NCBI GenBank assembly: GCA_040394775.1
Contig: JBEBRN010000067.1
Location: 1 to 15,309, forward strand
Direction: 5' to 3'
Length of the DNA: 15,309 nucleotides
Source of the DNA: 40-80 sp040394775
GTDB taxonomy: Bacteria; Bacteroidota; Bacteroidia; Flavobacteriales_D; Crocinitomicaceae
Made by a program: the position numbers and the translations under genes. Below are positions 7,533 through 14,851 of the stretch, one piece after another. Position 1 is the first letter of the stretch; every line of letters starts with the position of its first letter. The notes under the pieces are model-generated. The model was not told the origin of the DNA, made no database searches, and saw only the letters and a program-made list of their open reading frames with translations.

Positions 7533-9137
7533 ATGATCATTACCAAGCAAACGCGCTATTTATTTAGCATACTTAGTGGAATACTATTGACTATTTCTTT
7601 TCCGAATACGGGAAGTTTATTTCCGCTTTCTTTTGTGGCATTAGTCCCTTTATTACTACTAGAACATTCTATCTATAAACAGCGACTAAGAGTTGGAAAA
7701 GTCTTCATTCACGCTTATATTACTTTTTTCATTTACAACGTTGGTGCAACTTGGTGGATATGGAATTCTTCAGAAGGAGGAGCGCTTATGGCTTTCTTCG
7801 CCAACACCTTATTAATGGCGCTTGTTTTCTTATTATATCACTTAACGAAACGTCATTTAGGTAGAAATACAGGTTTCGTTTGCTTGTTCTTATATTGGGT
7901 AGGTTTCGAATATCTTCATACTTTTTGGGAACTTTCTCATCCATGGTTAAATTTTGGAAATATCTTCGCTTCTTTCCCACAAATCGTTCAATGGTATTCT
8001 TGGACAGGAGCTTCTGGAGGGTCATTCTGGATTTTGTCCGCAAATTTTGTCCTATTTAGATTTATTTATTCTCGATTTGTACAACACAAATCACTTGAGG
8101 CTAATAAAAAGTGGTTGTATCAATTCGCTTTTATTTTAACACTTCCTACTGTCATTTCTCTCGTGATGTATTACAGCTATAACGAAAAGGGAGTTGACTC
8201 TGAAGTTGTTGTAATTCAACCAAATATTGACCCTTATGAAGAAAAGTTTTCAGGAGAAATATTACCTCAAATCAATGCCATTTGTGACTTAGCGGATAGC
8301 CTAACAACACCTAAGACAGAGTTTGTTGTTGCACCTGAAACAGCTTTACCTTACTTATTTGCAGAGGAAGATGTAAAACGCATTATTTACTATCATTATT
8401 TAGTGGAGCGTAAAGCTAAGTGGCCAAATGCAGCACTCATAATCGGCGCTAATACGAAGAAATATTATTCTACCAAGCGTTCTGTGGCATCCTTACCGAC
8501 TTATGACAATGGTCCTGGGTTTGAAGAATATTACAATACAGTCATGTTGATAGACCATTTAGACAGACCTTCTTTCGTCCACAAGTCCAAATTAGTATTG
8601 GGCGTGGAAAAGATTCCATTCGTTTCTGTCTTCCCATTCTTACAAGATTTGGCCATTCAAAATGGTGGAACTTCTGTTACCTTAGGAACTGAATTTGCTC
8701 CGAGAATAATGAAAACAAACGGAGTGAAATTTGCACCTGCTATTTGCTATGAATCCATTTTTGGAAACTTCATCGCAAATCAATGTAAACAAGGTGCTGA
8801 GTTCATTGCTATTATTACCAATGATGGTTGGTGGAAAGACACTCCAGGCTATAAACAACATTTAGCTTTTGCTCGTTTAAGAGCAATAGAAAACCGTAAA
8901 TGGGTCGTTCGTTCTGCCAATACAGGAACTTCCGCATTTATCAATCAACGGGGAGATGTTGTACAATCTACGGGCTGGTGGGTGCGATCAGCTCTACGTC
9001 AAACAATTAAACGAAATAAGGACGTTACTCTTTATGCCACTATTGGTGACATTATTGGTAAGACGAGTTTATTGGTGTCTGCTTTAGCTTTTATCTTGAC
9101 TATTTTCTATCGTAGAAAACCGAAGAAATCCGTCTAA
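7533..9137 (+). CDS. lnt: Apolipoprotein N-acyltransferase Lnt
   Basis: Lnt adds the third acyl chain to the N-terminal cysteine of lipoproteins at the outer face of the inner membrane. The 534-residue product has an N-terminal block of membrane segments (about 8-210), a periplasmic carbon-nitrogen hydrolase domain (about 223-495) and one C-terminal membrane helix (about 511-527). The catalytic triad is readable: E269 in VAPETALP, K351 in HKSKLV, and C405 in PAICYES. The usual PFGE loop after the lysine is replaced by LGVEK (356-360), a Bacteroidota-like variant, and E359 is kept. The ATG is 2 bases after the lgt stop. Nothing suggests a broken gene. A hairpin at 9168-9193 may mark the 3' end of the operon. 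Confidence 0.95.
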   Translation: MIITKQTRYLFSILSGILLTISFPNTGSLFPLSFVALVPLLLLEHSIYKQRLRVGKVFIHAYITFFIYNVGATWWIWNSSEGGALMAFFANTLLMALVFLLYHLTKRHLGRNTGFVCLFLYWVGFEYLHTFWELSHPWLNFGNIFASFPQIVQWYSWTGASGGSFWILSANFVLFRFIYSRFVQHKSLEANKKWLYQFAFILTLPTVISLVMYYSYNEKGVDSEVVVIQPNIDPYEEKFSGEILPQINAICDLADSLTTPKTEFVVAPETALPYLFAEEDVKRIIYYHYLVERKAKWPNAALIIGANTKKYYSTKRSVASLPTYDNGPGFEEYYNTVMLIDHLDRPSFVHKSKLVLGVEKIPFVSVFPFLQDLAIQNGGTSVTLGTEFAPRIMKTNGVKFAPAICYESIFGNFIANQCKQGAEFIAIITNDGWWKDTPGYKQHLAFARLRAIENRKWVVRSANTGTSAFINQRGDVVQSTGWWVRSALRQTIKRNKDVTLYATIGDIIGKTSLLVSALAFILTIFYRRKPKKSV

Positions 9138-9167
9138 TAATCATTCTAAATTACTAAAAAATAATTT

Positions 9168-9193
9168 GCTCTTGATTCTTTTTAATCAAGGGC
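9168..9193. terminator. Hairpin after lnt, possible terminator
   Basis: GCTCTTGATT (9168-9177) pairs with AATCAAGGGC (9184-9193) over ten base pairs including one T-G wobble, with a 6-base loop CTTTTT. It begins 31 bases after the lnt stop. No T-tract follows on the plus strand, so it is a weak intrinsic terminator or a 3'-end protecting hairpin. A T-rich stretch follows on the minus strand, but no minus-strand gene reads into it. Confidence 0.45.
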
Positions 9194-9374
9194 TAATACC
9201 GTTTACCACATCAATAGAACCTTCATTTTTTTGTTATTGCATATATTTTTTAAATTGTATGCTTGCATAATAAATTTATGTTTTATATATTAGCACTATA
9301 TAATTTATTGAAGACACGTTAAAACTTGAATAAATGAAGATTTTAAAAGAAACTAAAATTTAAAATATAGAACT
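9194..9374. other. Non-coding leader region of the acyl-CoA dehydrogenase gene
   Basis: This very AT-rich stretch must hold the promoter of the acyl-CoA dehydrogenase gene. No strict TAnnTTTG is present. The nearest is TAAATTTA (9271-9278), matching 7 of 8 positions with no well-spaced -33. A small inverted repeat, TATGC-TT-GCATA (9258-9269), sits just upstream of it and is a candidate repressor site. I see no open reading frame or RNA gene. Confidence 0.4.
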
Positions 9375-11153
9375 ATGACAAATGCAATTAAAGGAGGAGA
9401 ATTTATCGTTAGAAAAACAACACCTGAAGAAATTTTTACCCCAGAAGAATGGACAGAAGAGCAACAAATGATTGCTCAAATGTGTGATGATTTTATCGCA
9501 CAAGAAGTGATTCCGAATATTGAACGTATTGACAACGCCGAAGAAGGTTTAATGCCTTCTCTATTAGATAAAGTGGGTGAATTAGGACTATTAGGATTAT
9601 CCGTTCCAGAAGAATTAGGAGGAATGGGTGTTGACTTCAAAACGACTATGTTAGCTACTGAGCGCTTAGGTGCTGGTTATTCGTTCTCTGTTGCTTACGG
9701 AGCACATACTGGAATTGGATCGTTACCATTATTGTATTACGGAACAGAAGAACAAAAGAAAAAATATTCGGCAAAATTAGCTTCTGGTGAATGGAAAGCA
9801 GCGTATTGCTTGACAGAACCTTCAGCTGGTTCAGATGCCAATTCTGGAAAAACGAAAGCAACACTTTCAGCAGATGGAAAATACTATAGCGTCACAGGAC
9901 AGAAAATGTGGATTACGAATGCAGGATTCGCTAACTTTTTTACTGTTTTCGCTAAAATTGATGACGATAAAAATCTATCCGCTTTCTTAGTTGAAGCCGA
10001 TTCAGCAGGAATTACCTTAAATCCCGAAGAACACAAAATGGGAATCAAAGGTTCTTCTACAAGACAAGTATTCTTTAACGATGTAAAAGTTCCGGTTGAA
10101 AATTTACTTTCTGAAAGAGGAAATGGATTTAAGATAGCGATCAACATATTAAATATCGGTCGTATTAAATTAGCGGCTGGTGTTTTAGGTGGTGCAAAAG
10201 CAGCCGTTTCTGAAACGATTAAATACGCTAACGAAAGAGAGCAATTTGGTCGTGCTATTTCTAAATATGGTGCTATTCGATACAAAATTGCAGAACAAGC
10301 TATTCGTGTTTATGCACTAGAATCTGCTACGTACAGAGCTTCTCAAAATATTGATGATGCGATTCAAGCTCTGAAAGATGGTGGAATGCCTCACGGTCAA
10401 GCAACCTTAAAAGGAATTGAAGAGTTTGCCGCAGAATGTGCGCTTTTAAAAGTGGCTGGTTCTGAAACGTTAGACTATGTAGTGGACGAGGCAGTTCAAG
10501 TATATGGTGGAATGGGTTATTCTGCTGAATCACCTGTAGAAAGAGCGTATAGAGATTCTCGTATCAACCGTATTTTTGAAGGAACAAACGAAATCAACCG
10601 TTTATTGGCGGTGAGTATGATTTTGAAACGTGGAATGAAAGGCGAATTAGATTTAATGGGACCAGCGATGAAAGTGGCCAACGAATTAATGTCTATTCCT
10701 GAAACACCAGAAGTTCCTGAAGGACCTTTAGCACAAGAATTTGCAGCTTTAGAAGGATTCAAGAAAGCTATTTTAATGGTGGCGGGATCCGCTGTTCAGA
10801 AATTAATGCAGACAATGGCAAAAGAAGAAGAAGTGGTCATGAATATTGCCGATATGGCGATGTACGCTTATCTTTCTGAATCATTGTTATTACGTGTTCA
10901 AAAATTAATCAACACAAAAGGCGAAGCCGCAGCAGCGATTCAAATTGAGATTGCAAAAACATACATTTATGACGCCGCTGATAAAATTGCAAAAGCAGCG
11001 AAAGATGCGATCAACTCATTTGCAGATGGTGACGAAGCACGTATGATGGGAATGGGAATCAAGCGTTTCACAAAAACAGAAACGATCAATCCGAAAGAAA
11101 GCCGTCAGAAAATTGCGCAAGCATTAATTGATGAAAATAAGTATTATTTATAA
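9375..11153 (+). CDS. Acyl-CoA dehydrogenase, long form with C-terminal extension
   Basis: This FAD enzyme catalyses the first oxidation of fatty acid beta-oxidation, acyl-CoA to trans-2-enoyl-CoA, passing electrons to electron-transfer flavoprotein. The dehydrogenase core spans about 25-415. It carries signature 1, LTEPSAGSDANS (146-157), the FAD/substrate segment WITNAGFANFF (179-189), and signature 2, VYGGMGYSAESPVERAYRD (376-394). The catalytic glutamate is E402 in FEGTNEI. A further ~175 residues (about 416-592) make it longer than the ~380-residue short- and medium-chain enzymes and resemble the extended VLCAD/ACAD9-like layout, so long-chain substrates are likely but not proven. It is transcribed alone: a long AT-rich leader precedes it and a strong terminator (11172-11199) follows. 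No other beta-oxidation gene is adjacent. Confidence 0.94.
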   Translation: MTNAIKGGEFIVRKTTPEEIFTPEEWTEEQQMIAQMCDDFIAQEVIPNIERIDNAEEGLMPSLLDKVGELGLLGLSVPEELGGMGVDFKTTMLATERLGAGYSFSVAYGAHTGIGSLPLLYYGTEEQKKKYSAKLASGEWKAAYCLTEPSAGSDANSGKTKATLSADGKYYSVTGQKMWITNAGFANFFTVFAKIDDDKNLSAFLVEADSAGITLNPEEHKMGIKGSSTRQVFFNDVKVPVENLLSERGNGFKIAINILNIGRIKLAAGVLGGAKAAVSETIKYANEREQFGRAISKYGAIRYKIAEQAIRVYALESATYRASQNIDDAIQALKDGGMPHGQATLKGIEEFAAECALLKVAGSETLDYVVDEAVQVYGGMGYSAESPVERAYRDSRINRIFEGTNEINRLLAVSMILKRGMKGELDLMGPAMKVANELMSIPETPEVPEGPLAQEFAALEGFKKAILMVAGSAVQKLMQTMAKEEEVVMNIADMAMYAYLSESLLLRVQKLINTKGEAAAAIQIEIAKTYIYDAADKIAKAAKDAINSFADGDEARMMGMGIKRFTKTETINPKESRQKIAQALIDENKYYL

Positions 11154-11171
11154 ATTTCAATGAATTCGTTT

Positions 11172-11199
11172 AAAAAGCTGTCCTAAGGGCAGCTTTTTT
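11172..11199 (+). terminator. Rho-independent terminator of the acyl-CoA dehydrogenase gene
   Basis: AAAAAGCTGTCC (11172-11183) pairs with GGGCAGCTTTTT (11187-11198) over twelve pairs with one T-G wobble and a TAA loop, and the stem runs into a six-T tract (11194-11199). It lies 18 bases after the stop codon. Confidence 0.9.
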
Positions 11200-11242
11200 C
11201 ATTTATAATAAGTTGATGTATACGGTTTTCTTCAATATTTCG

Positions 11243-11250
11243 TTATTTTG
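11243..11250 (+). promoter_or_regulatory. Possible -7 element of the lipoprotein-TPR pair
   Basis: TTATTTTG matches 7 of 8 TAnnTTTG positions and ends 7 bases before the ATG at 11258. A promoter is needed here because a strong terminator lies just upstream. No good -33 is visible at the right distance. Confidence 0.35.
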
Positions 11251-11257
11251 TACGACT

Positions 11258-11779
11258 ATGAAAAGAATACTTTTCTTCCTTCTAATATCATTGCTGTCTT
11301 CCTGTTTGGAAATCAGTAAGAAAGAATACATCCAAAAAATCGATCAGTTGATAGAAACGACTGACTCAATACGCCTTGTATCTCAAGAAATAAACCTTCT
11401 TACGGCTGATTCATTACAAAAAATACGGTGTGGAATTCTCTCCAACTATACACAAAATTATCCATCGGATACTATCACGATTGAAACGGCTCAACATATT
11501 GAAAATATCAAATTCTCCTGTCACAATTTACGTTTATTTGAAGACAAGAAAGAAGTGCTCAACATGATTCAAACAAAGCATCATGAACTTATTCAACTGA
11601 AACAAATGGTCACCAAAGGAGCAGGTGATAGAACAACTTATAATGAATTGATACAAGAAGAATTTAAAAGTGTCAAAAACTTGAAAATTAACTTTGAGCA
11701 GGAACACGCTTATTATATCAATGGAATTCGTAATTTCGAGGATTCGGAACATTATTTAAGAGAACTGATTGAACCATGA
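11258..11779 (+). CDS. Small predicted lipoprotein, function unknown
   Basis: I do not recognise a named family. The 173-residue product begins MKRILFFLLISLLSSC, a lipoprotein signal peptide with lipobox LSSC and lipidated Cys at residue 16, so it should be a substrate of Lgt and Lnt. The rest is hydrophilic, rich in Lys, Glu, Gln and Ile, and looks mostly alpha-helical, possibly coiled-coil (about 95-150). It has no enzyme motif. An in-frame TTG at 11213 would add 15 residues but bury the signal peptide, so the ATG at 11258 is preferred. Its TGA overlaps the next gene's ATG (ATGA at 11776-11779), implying translational coupling with the TPR protein. The pair may work together at the envelope. 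Confidence 0.75.
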   Translation: MKRILFFLLISLLSSCLEISKKEYIQKIDQLIETTDSIRLVSQEINLLTADSLQKIRCGILSNYTQNYPSDTITIETAQHIENIKFSCHNLRLFEDKKEVLNMIQTKHHELIQLKQMVTKGAGDRTTYNELIQEEFKSVKNLKINFEQEHAYYINGIRNFEDSEHYLRELIEP

Positions 11780-13593
11780 AATCCCTTTTAAAAGCACTCT
11801 GTATTTCATTTTTGTTATTCGCTAGCTACACGGTTTCAGCGCAAGACAAGAATTTGCAATTAGCACAACAATACTACATGCAAGGTGATTTTGAAAAAGC
11901 CGTCATCTATTATGAAAAAGTTTATCAGAAAGACCAAGGTCATGCTAATTTCACACGTTACTATGATTGTTTGTTAAAAACCGACAATCCGAAAGAAGCG
12001 GAAAAAATTATCAAAAAACAAATCGATAGAAATCCCAACAACATTACGTATCCATTTCAGTATGCCGCTTTTTTAGAAGATAACAAACGTGTAAAGGAAG
12101 CAGATAAAATTTATGCAAACCTCATCAAAACAAGAGCGTCCAATTCTAAAACGGTTCTAGAATTATATAGTTCTTTCAAAGACATAAATAAACTGGACTA
12201 CGCCAAACAAACGTTAGAAGTAGGACGAAAAACATTAGGAAACTATTTTCCTTTAAACATGGAGTTTGCCGAAATCTATTATGCTACCCAGAATTATTCC
12301 AAAATGATGGATGAATATTTAGATTTTGTGGAAGTGTTTCCCAATAAAGCAGGTGACATTCAAGAGCGACTGTCTGATTTCATCCATGAAAATGACGAAA
12401 ACACATCGTTTCAAGATATGGTGAAGTCAAAGCTTTTGACAAAAGTCCAAAAGAATAGTACTAATGTCATTTATTCCGACTTATTGATTTGGTATTTTGC
12501 GCAACGGAAACAATTTGATGTAGCGTTGATTCAGGTCCAAGCTTTGGACAAGCGAGAAAATGGTCAAGGTAAACGTGTCTATCAATTAGGATTAATTTGC
12601 CTTCAAAACAAAGCCTATGATGTCGCGGTAAAAGCATTCAAATATGTGGCGAACATTCCTGATTCATACTTAGAGAAAGATGCTCGAAAAGCATTGTTGC
12701 ATGTTCAGTTTTTAGCTATCACGGAAGTTAAAAATTTTGACCAAACTTCTATTCAAGAAGTTATACATGAATATGAATCTACCATTCAAGAGATTGGTAA
12801 CAGTCGCATAAGCTATGAATTAATCATGCAATTAGCAACCATTCAAGCGTATTATGCCAATCAATCTGCAAAAGCAATCACTAATTTAAACGATTTAATT
12901 AAGACCTCTGGATTAACTTCTATGCAAGTGGCAGAAGCGAAAGTACTTCTAGCAGACATTTATGTGATGACTAACGAAATATGGGAAGCATCTTTATTGT
13001 ACATGCAAGTAGATAGTCAGTTCAAGTACGAACCAATTGGATTTGAAGCGAAATATAAAAATGCCAAGATATTCTATTACACAGGTGATTTCAAATTTGC
13101 CCAAAGTCAATTAGATGTGTTAAAACAATCCACGACAAAAGTGATTGCGAATGACGCTATGAAATTATCCATTCTGATTACCGATAATTTTGGACTAGAC
13201 AGTAATTACAGAGCCATGTCGCTTTTTGCGCATGCAGATTTACTGTTAGACCAACATCTTTACGCGAATGCTTTCACATTGTATGATTCTATCATTCAAC
13301 TCTATCCTGAAAGTGGTTTATCGGACGAAGTAGCACTTCGAAAAGCGACCGCGATGATGGATCAAGGAAATTGGGACAAAGCCATTGACTATTTAAACGA
13401 AATTGTCACCTATCATTCCGAAGATATTTTGATTGATGATGCGCTTTTTTATCTGGGAAAAATCTACGAAGAGCAAAAGAATAATCCCGAAAAAGCATTG
13501 GAATATTATAAGAAAATTTTATTTGAACATCCTGCATCACTTTACAATGCAGACGCTCGAGAAAAAATCAGAAAATTACGAGGAGAGAGTTGA
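11776..13593 (+). CDS. Secreted tetratricopeptide-repeat protein
   Basis: The product is 605 residues. It begins with a Sec signal peptide, cleavage likely after VSA (residue 22) before Q23, so it is periplasmic or outer-membrane associated. Nearly all of the rest is TPR-like helical hairpins. Clear units are LAQQYYMQGDFEKAVIYYEK (29-48), YKNAKIFYYTGDFKFAQSQL (427-446), LRKATAMMDQGNWDKAIDYL (521-540) and ALFYLGKIYEEQKNNPEKAL (556-575). The last ~120 residues, with YPESGLSDEVALRKA and FEHPASLYNADAREKIRKL, resemble the TPR pattern of BamD/YbgF-type envelope proteins. TPRs bind proteins, and no catalytic motif is seen, so a scaffold or assembly role is an inference. It overlaps the lipoprotein gene by 4 bases and converges on truA with 24 bases between stop codons. 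Confidence 0.88.
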   Translation: MKSLLKALCISFLLFASYTVSAQDKNLQLAQQYYMQGDFEKAVIYYEKVYQKDQGHANFTRYYDCLLKTDNPKEAEKIIKKQIDRNPNNITYPFQYAAFLEDNKRVKEADKIYANLIKTRASNSKTVLELYSSFKDINKLDYAKQTLEVGRKTLGNYFPLNMEFAEIYYATQNYSKMMDEYLDFVEVFPNKAGDIQERLSDFIHENDENTSFQDMVKSKLLTKVQKNSTNVIYSDLLIWYFAQRKQFDVALIQVQALDKRENGQGKRVYQLGLICLQNKAYDVAVKAFKYVANIPDSYLEKDARKALLHVQFLAITEVKNFDQTSIQEVIHEYESTIQEIGNSRISYELIMQLATIQAYYANQSAKAITNLNDLIKTSGLTSMQVAEAKVLLADIYVMTNEIWEASLLYMQVDSQFKYEPIGFEAKYKNAKIFYYTGDFKFAQSQLDVLKQSTTKVIANDAMKLSILITDNFGLDSNYRAMSLFAHADLLLDQHLYANAFTLYDSIIQLYPESGLSDEVALRKATAMMDQGNWDKAIDYLNEIVTYHSEDILIDDALFYLGKIYEEQKNNPEKALEYYKKILFEHPASLYNADAREKIRKLRGES

Positions 13594-13617
13594 TTAGAGT
13601 GATTTAATGGTAAAATG

Positions 13618-14352
13618 TTAATACTTCACTTCCCACAAAAATAGCGCATGACCTGGAGCAGATGAACTTGCTTTCCCTCTATCTTTCTGTTCCAAAATAG
13701 TCGCTATATCCGCTACTTGAATTTTACCTATTCCAACTTCTAAAAGCGTTCCAACAATCGCTCGCACCATATTGCGCAAAAAACGATCCGCTGTTATTTC
13801 AAAATACAATTCATGTTCACTTGTTTGTACCCATTTGGCAGAAGTCACATCGCACATATTCGTTTTAACATCTGTATGCAACTTGGAAAAAGACGTGAAA
13901 TCTTGTTTTCCTATAAACAATTTCGCCCCTTCATTCATCTTAGCGACATCTAACGGTACATGCACATAATGTCGTTGTTCGTAATTAAAACAATCCTTGG
14001 TAGTTTGAATAAAGTAGCGATACGTACGACTTTTCGCATCAAAACGTGCATGAAAATCAGCAGCAACTTCTTTTGTTTCAAAAATAACAATGTCACGCGG
14101 TAACATTCTGTTCAGACGTTGAACAAATTGCTCCAAATTATCTATCTCCGTAAAATCAAAGTGAAGGATATAATCTGCTGCATGTACGCCGGTATCCGTT
14201 CTTCCACATCCCACAACACCGACTGGATGGGTATGATTCAATTTAGTCAAAGCGGTTTCTATAATTTCTTGCACACTTATTTCTCTCGGTTGTCGTTGCC
14301 AGCCAAAATAGTGCTTTCCATTATAGGATAATTGAAGGGTATACCGTTTCAT
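13618..14352 (-). CDS. truA: tRNA pseudouridine(38-40) synthase TruA
   Basis: TruA isomerises uridines 38, 39 and 40 of the tRNA anticodon arm to pseudouridine. The 244-residue protein is full length for the family. It has the catalytic motif GRTDTGVHA (50-58) with nucleophile D53, FHARFDAKSRTYRY (100-113), and RFLRNMVRAIVGTLLEVG (190-207) near the end of the fold. The start is the ATG at 14350-14352. A near -7 element, TATCTTTA on the minus strand (14357-14364), lies only 4 bases upstream, and the FtsB/DivIC-like gene ends 52 bases before it. It could be transcribed with that gene or from its own, possibly leaderless, start. Confidence 0.97.
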   Translation of the reverse strand: MKRYTLQLSYNGKHYFGWQRQPREISVQEIIETALTKLNHTHPVGVVGCGRTDTGVHAADYILHFDFTEIDNLEQFVQRLNRMLPRDIVIFETKEVAADFHARFDAKSRTYRYFIQTTKDCFNYEQRHYVHVPLDVAKMNEGAKLFIGKQDFTSFSKLHTDVKTNMCDVTSAKWVQTSEHELYFEITADRFLRNMVRAIVGTLLEVGIGKIQVADIATILEQKDRGKASSSAPGHALFLWEVKY

Positions 14353-14404
14353 GGATTAAAGATAATAACAACAGACAAAACATATATAAACCGCAAAATT
14401 AGAT

Positions 14405-14716
14405 TCATTCTTGCGTTATTACAAATATATCTTCATTGTCTTTTTTGAAGTATTTTTTTTCTCGAGCGAATTTTTCTAAATAATGCGCATCATCTAATTC
14501 TATCAGCGTCTGTTTCGTGGTTTCAAGCGTTTTCTCTTTTTCAACCAGTGTTCGCTCTAATTTAGTAAGTTTTACATGGTGATTCACTAAGGTGAAAACA
14601 TCGTTATCATCGATAAAGAGTGCGTAAATAGCGAATATGGTAAACGTCAGAATATATTTATTCCGAAATTTCCGAAGAAGCTTTTGATGCCATTTTACAG
14701 ATGTATTCTCTTCCAT
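14405..14716 (-). CDS. FtsB/DivIC-family septum formation initiator protein
   Basis: This is a 103-residue bitopic membrane protein. A short basic cytoplasmic N-terminus (HQKLLRKFRNK, 10-20) precedes one membrane helix (about 21-35). A coiled coil of Leu/Lys/Glu heptads (about 45-74) and the family's C-terminal segment follow (YLEKFAREKKYF at 79-90, then the IFVI end). FtsB/DivIC proteins join FtsL and FtsQ/DivIB in the divisome and signal the start of septal wall synthesis. The sequence cannot separate FtsB from DivIC naming. truA follows 52 bases downstream on the same strand, and the YcxB-like gene diverges from it across 135-153 bases. A -7 element sits only 4 bases before its ATG. Confidence 0.88.
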   Translation of the reverse strand: MEENTSVKWHQKLLRKFRNKYILTFTIFAIYALFIDDNDVFTLVNHHVKLTKLERTLVEKEKTLETTKQTLIELDDAHYLEKFAREKKYFKKDNEDIFVITQE

Positions 14717-14720
14717 AATT

Positions 14721-14751
14721 CAAAGATATTAAATACAACGTTTTGAAGAAA
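14721..14751 (-). promoter_or_regulatory. Promoter of the FtsB/DivIC-like gene, possibly leaderless
   Basis: On the minus strand, TATCTTTG (14728-14721) is a full TAnnTTTG match. TTTC (14751-14748), 19 bases upstream, is a near -33. The ATG at 14716 begins only 4 bases after the -7 element, so transcription would start at or next to the start codon. Confidence 0.5.
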
Positions 14752-14833
14752 CGATATGAGAGATTAATTATACATTAAATGATGTTTATAAGTGAAAAAA
14801 GAAGTGAAACATCCGAATATGGATTTAAGTTTT

Positions 14834-14841
14834 TAAATTTG
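14834..14841 (+). promoter_or_regulatory. -7 element of the YcxB-like gene
   Basis: TAAATTTG is a full TAnnTTTG match. It lies 10 bases before the ATG at 14852 and 28 bases before the ATG at 14870. No good -33 is visible. Confidence 0.45.
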
Positions 14842-14851
14842 AGATGAATTA

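Noticed and set aside
7786..8139. Short open frames on both strands inside lnt
   Set aside because: They are shadow frames of a complete, motif-verified gene, with no domain or translation signal.
9884..10285. 133-codon open frame on the minus strand inside the acyl-CoA dehydrogenase gene
   Set aside because: It is antisense to a strongly conserved enzyme core, has no recognisable motif or promoter, and its composition mirrors the codons opposite.
11213..11257. TTG-initiated 15-residue extension of the lipoprotein
   Set aside because: It would move the lipobox cysteine to residue 31 behind an extra hydrophobic stretch. The ATG at 11258 gives a standard 16-residue lipoprotein signal.
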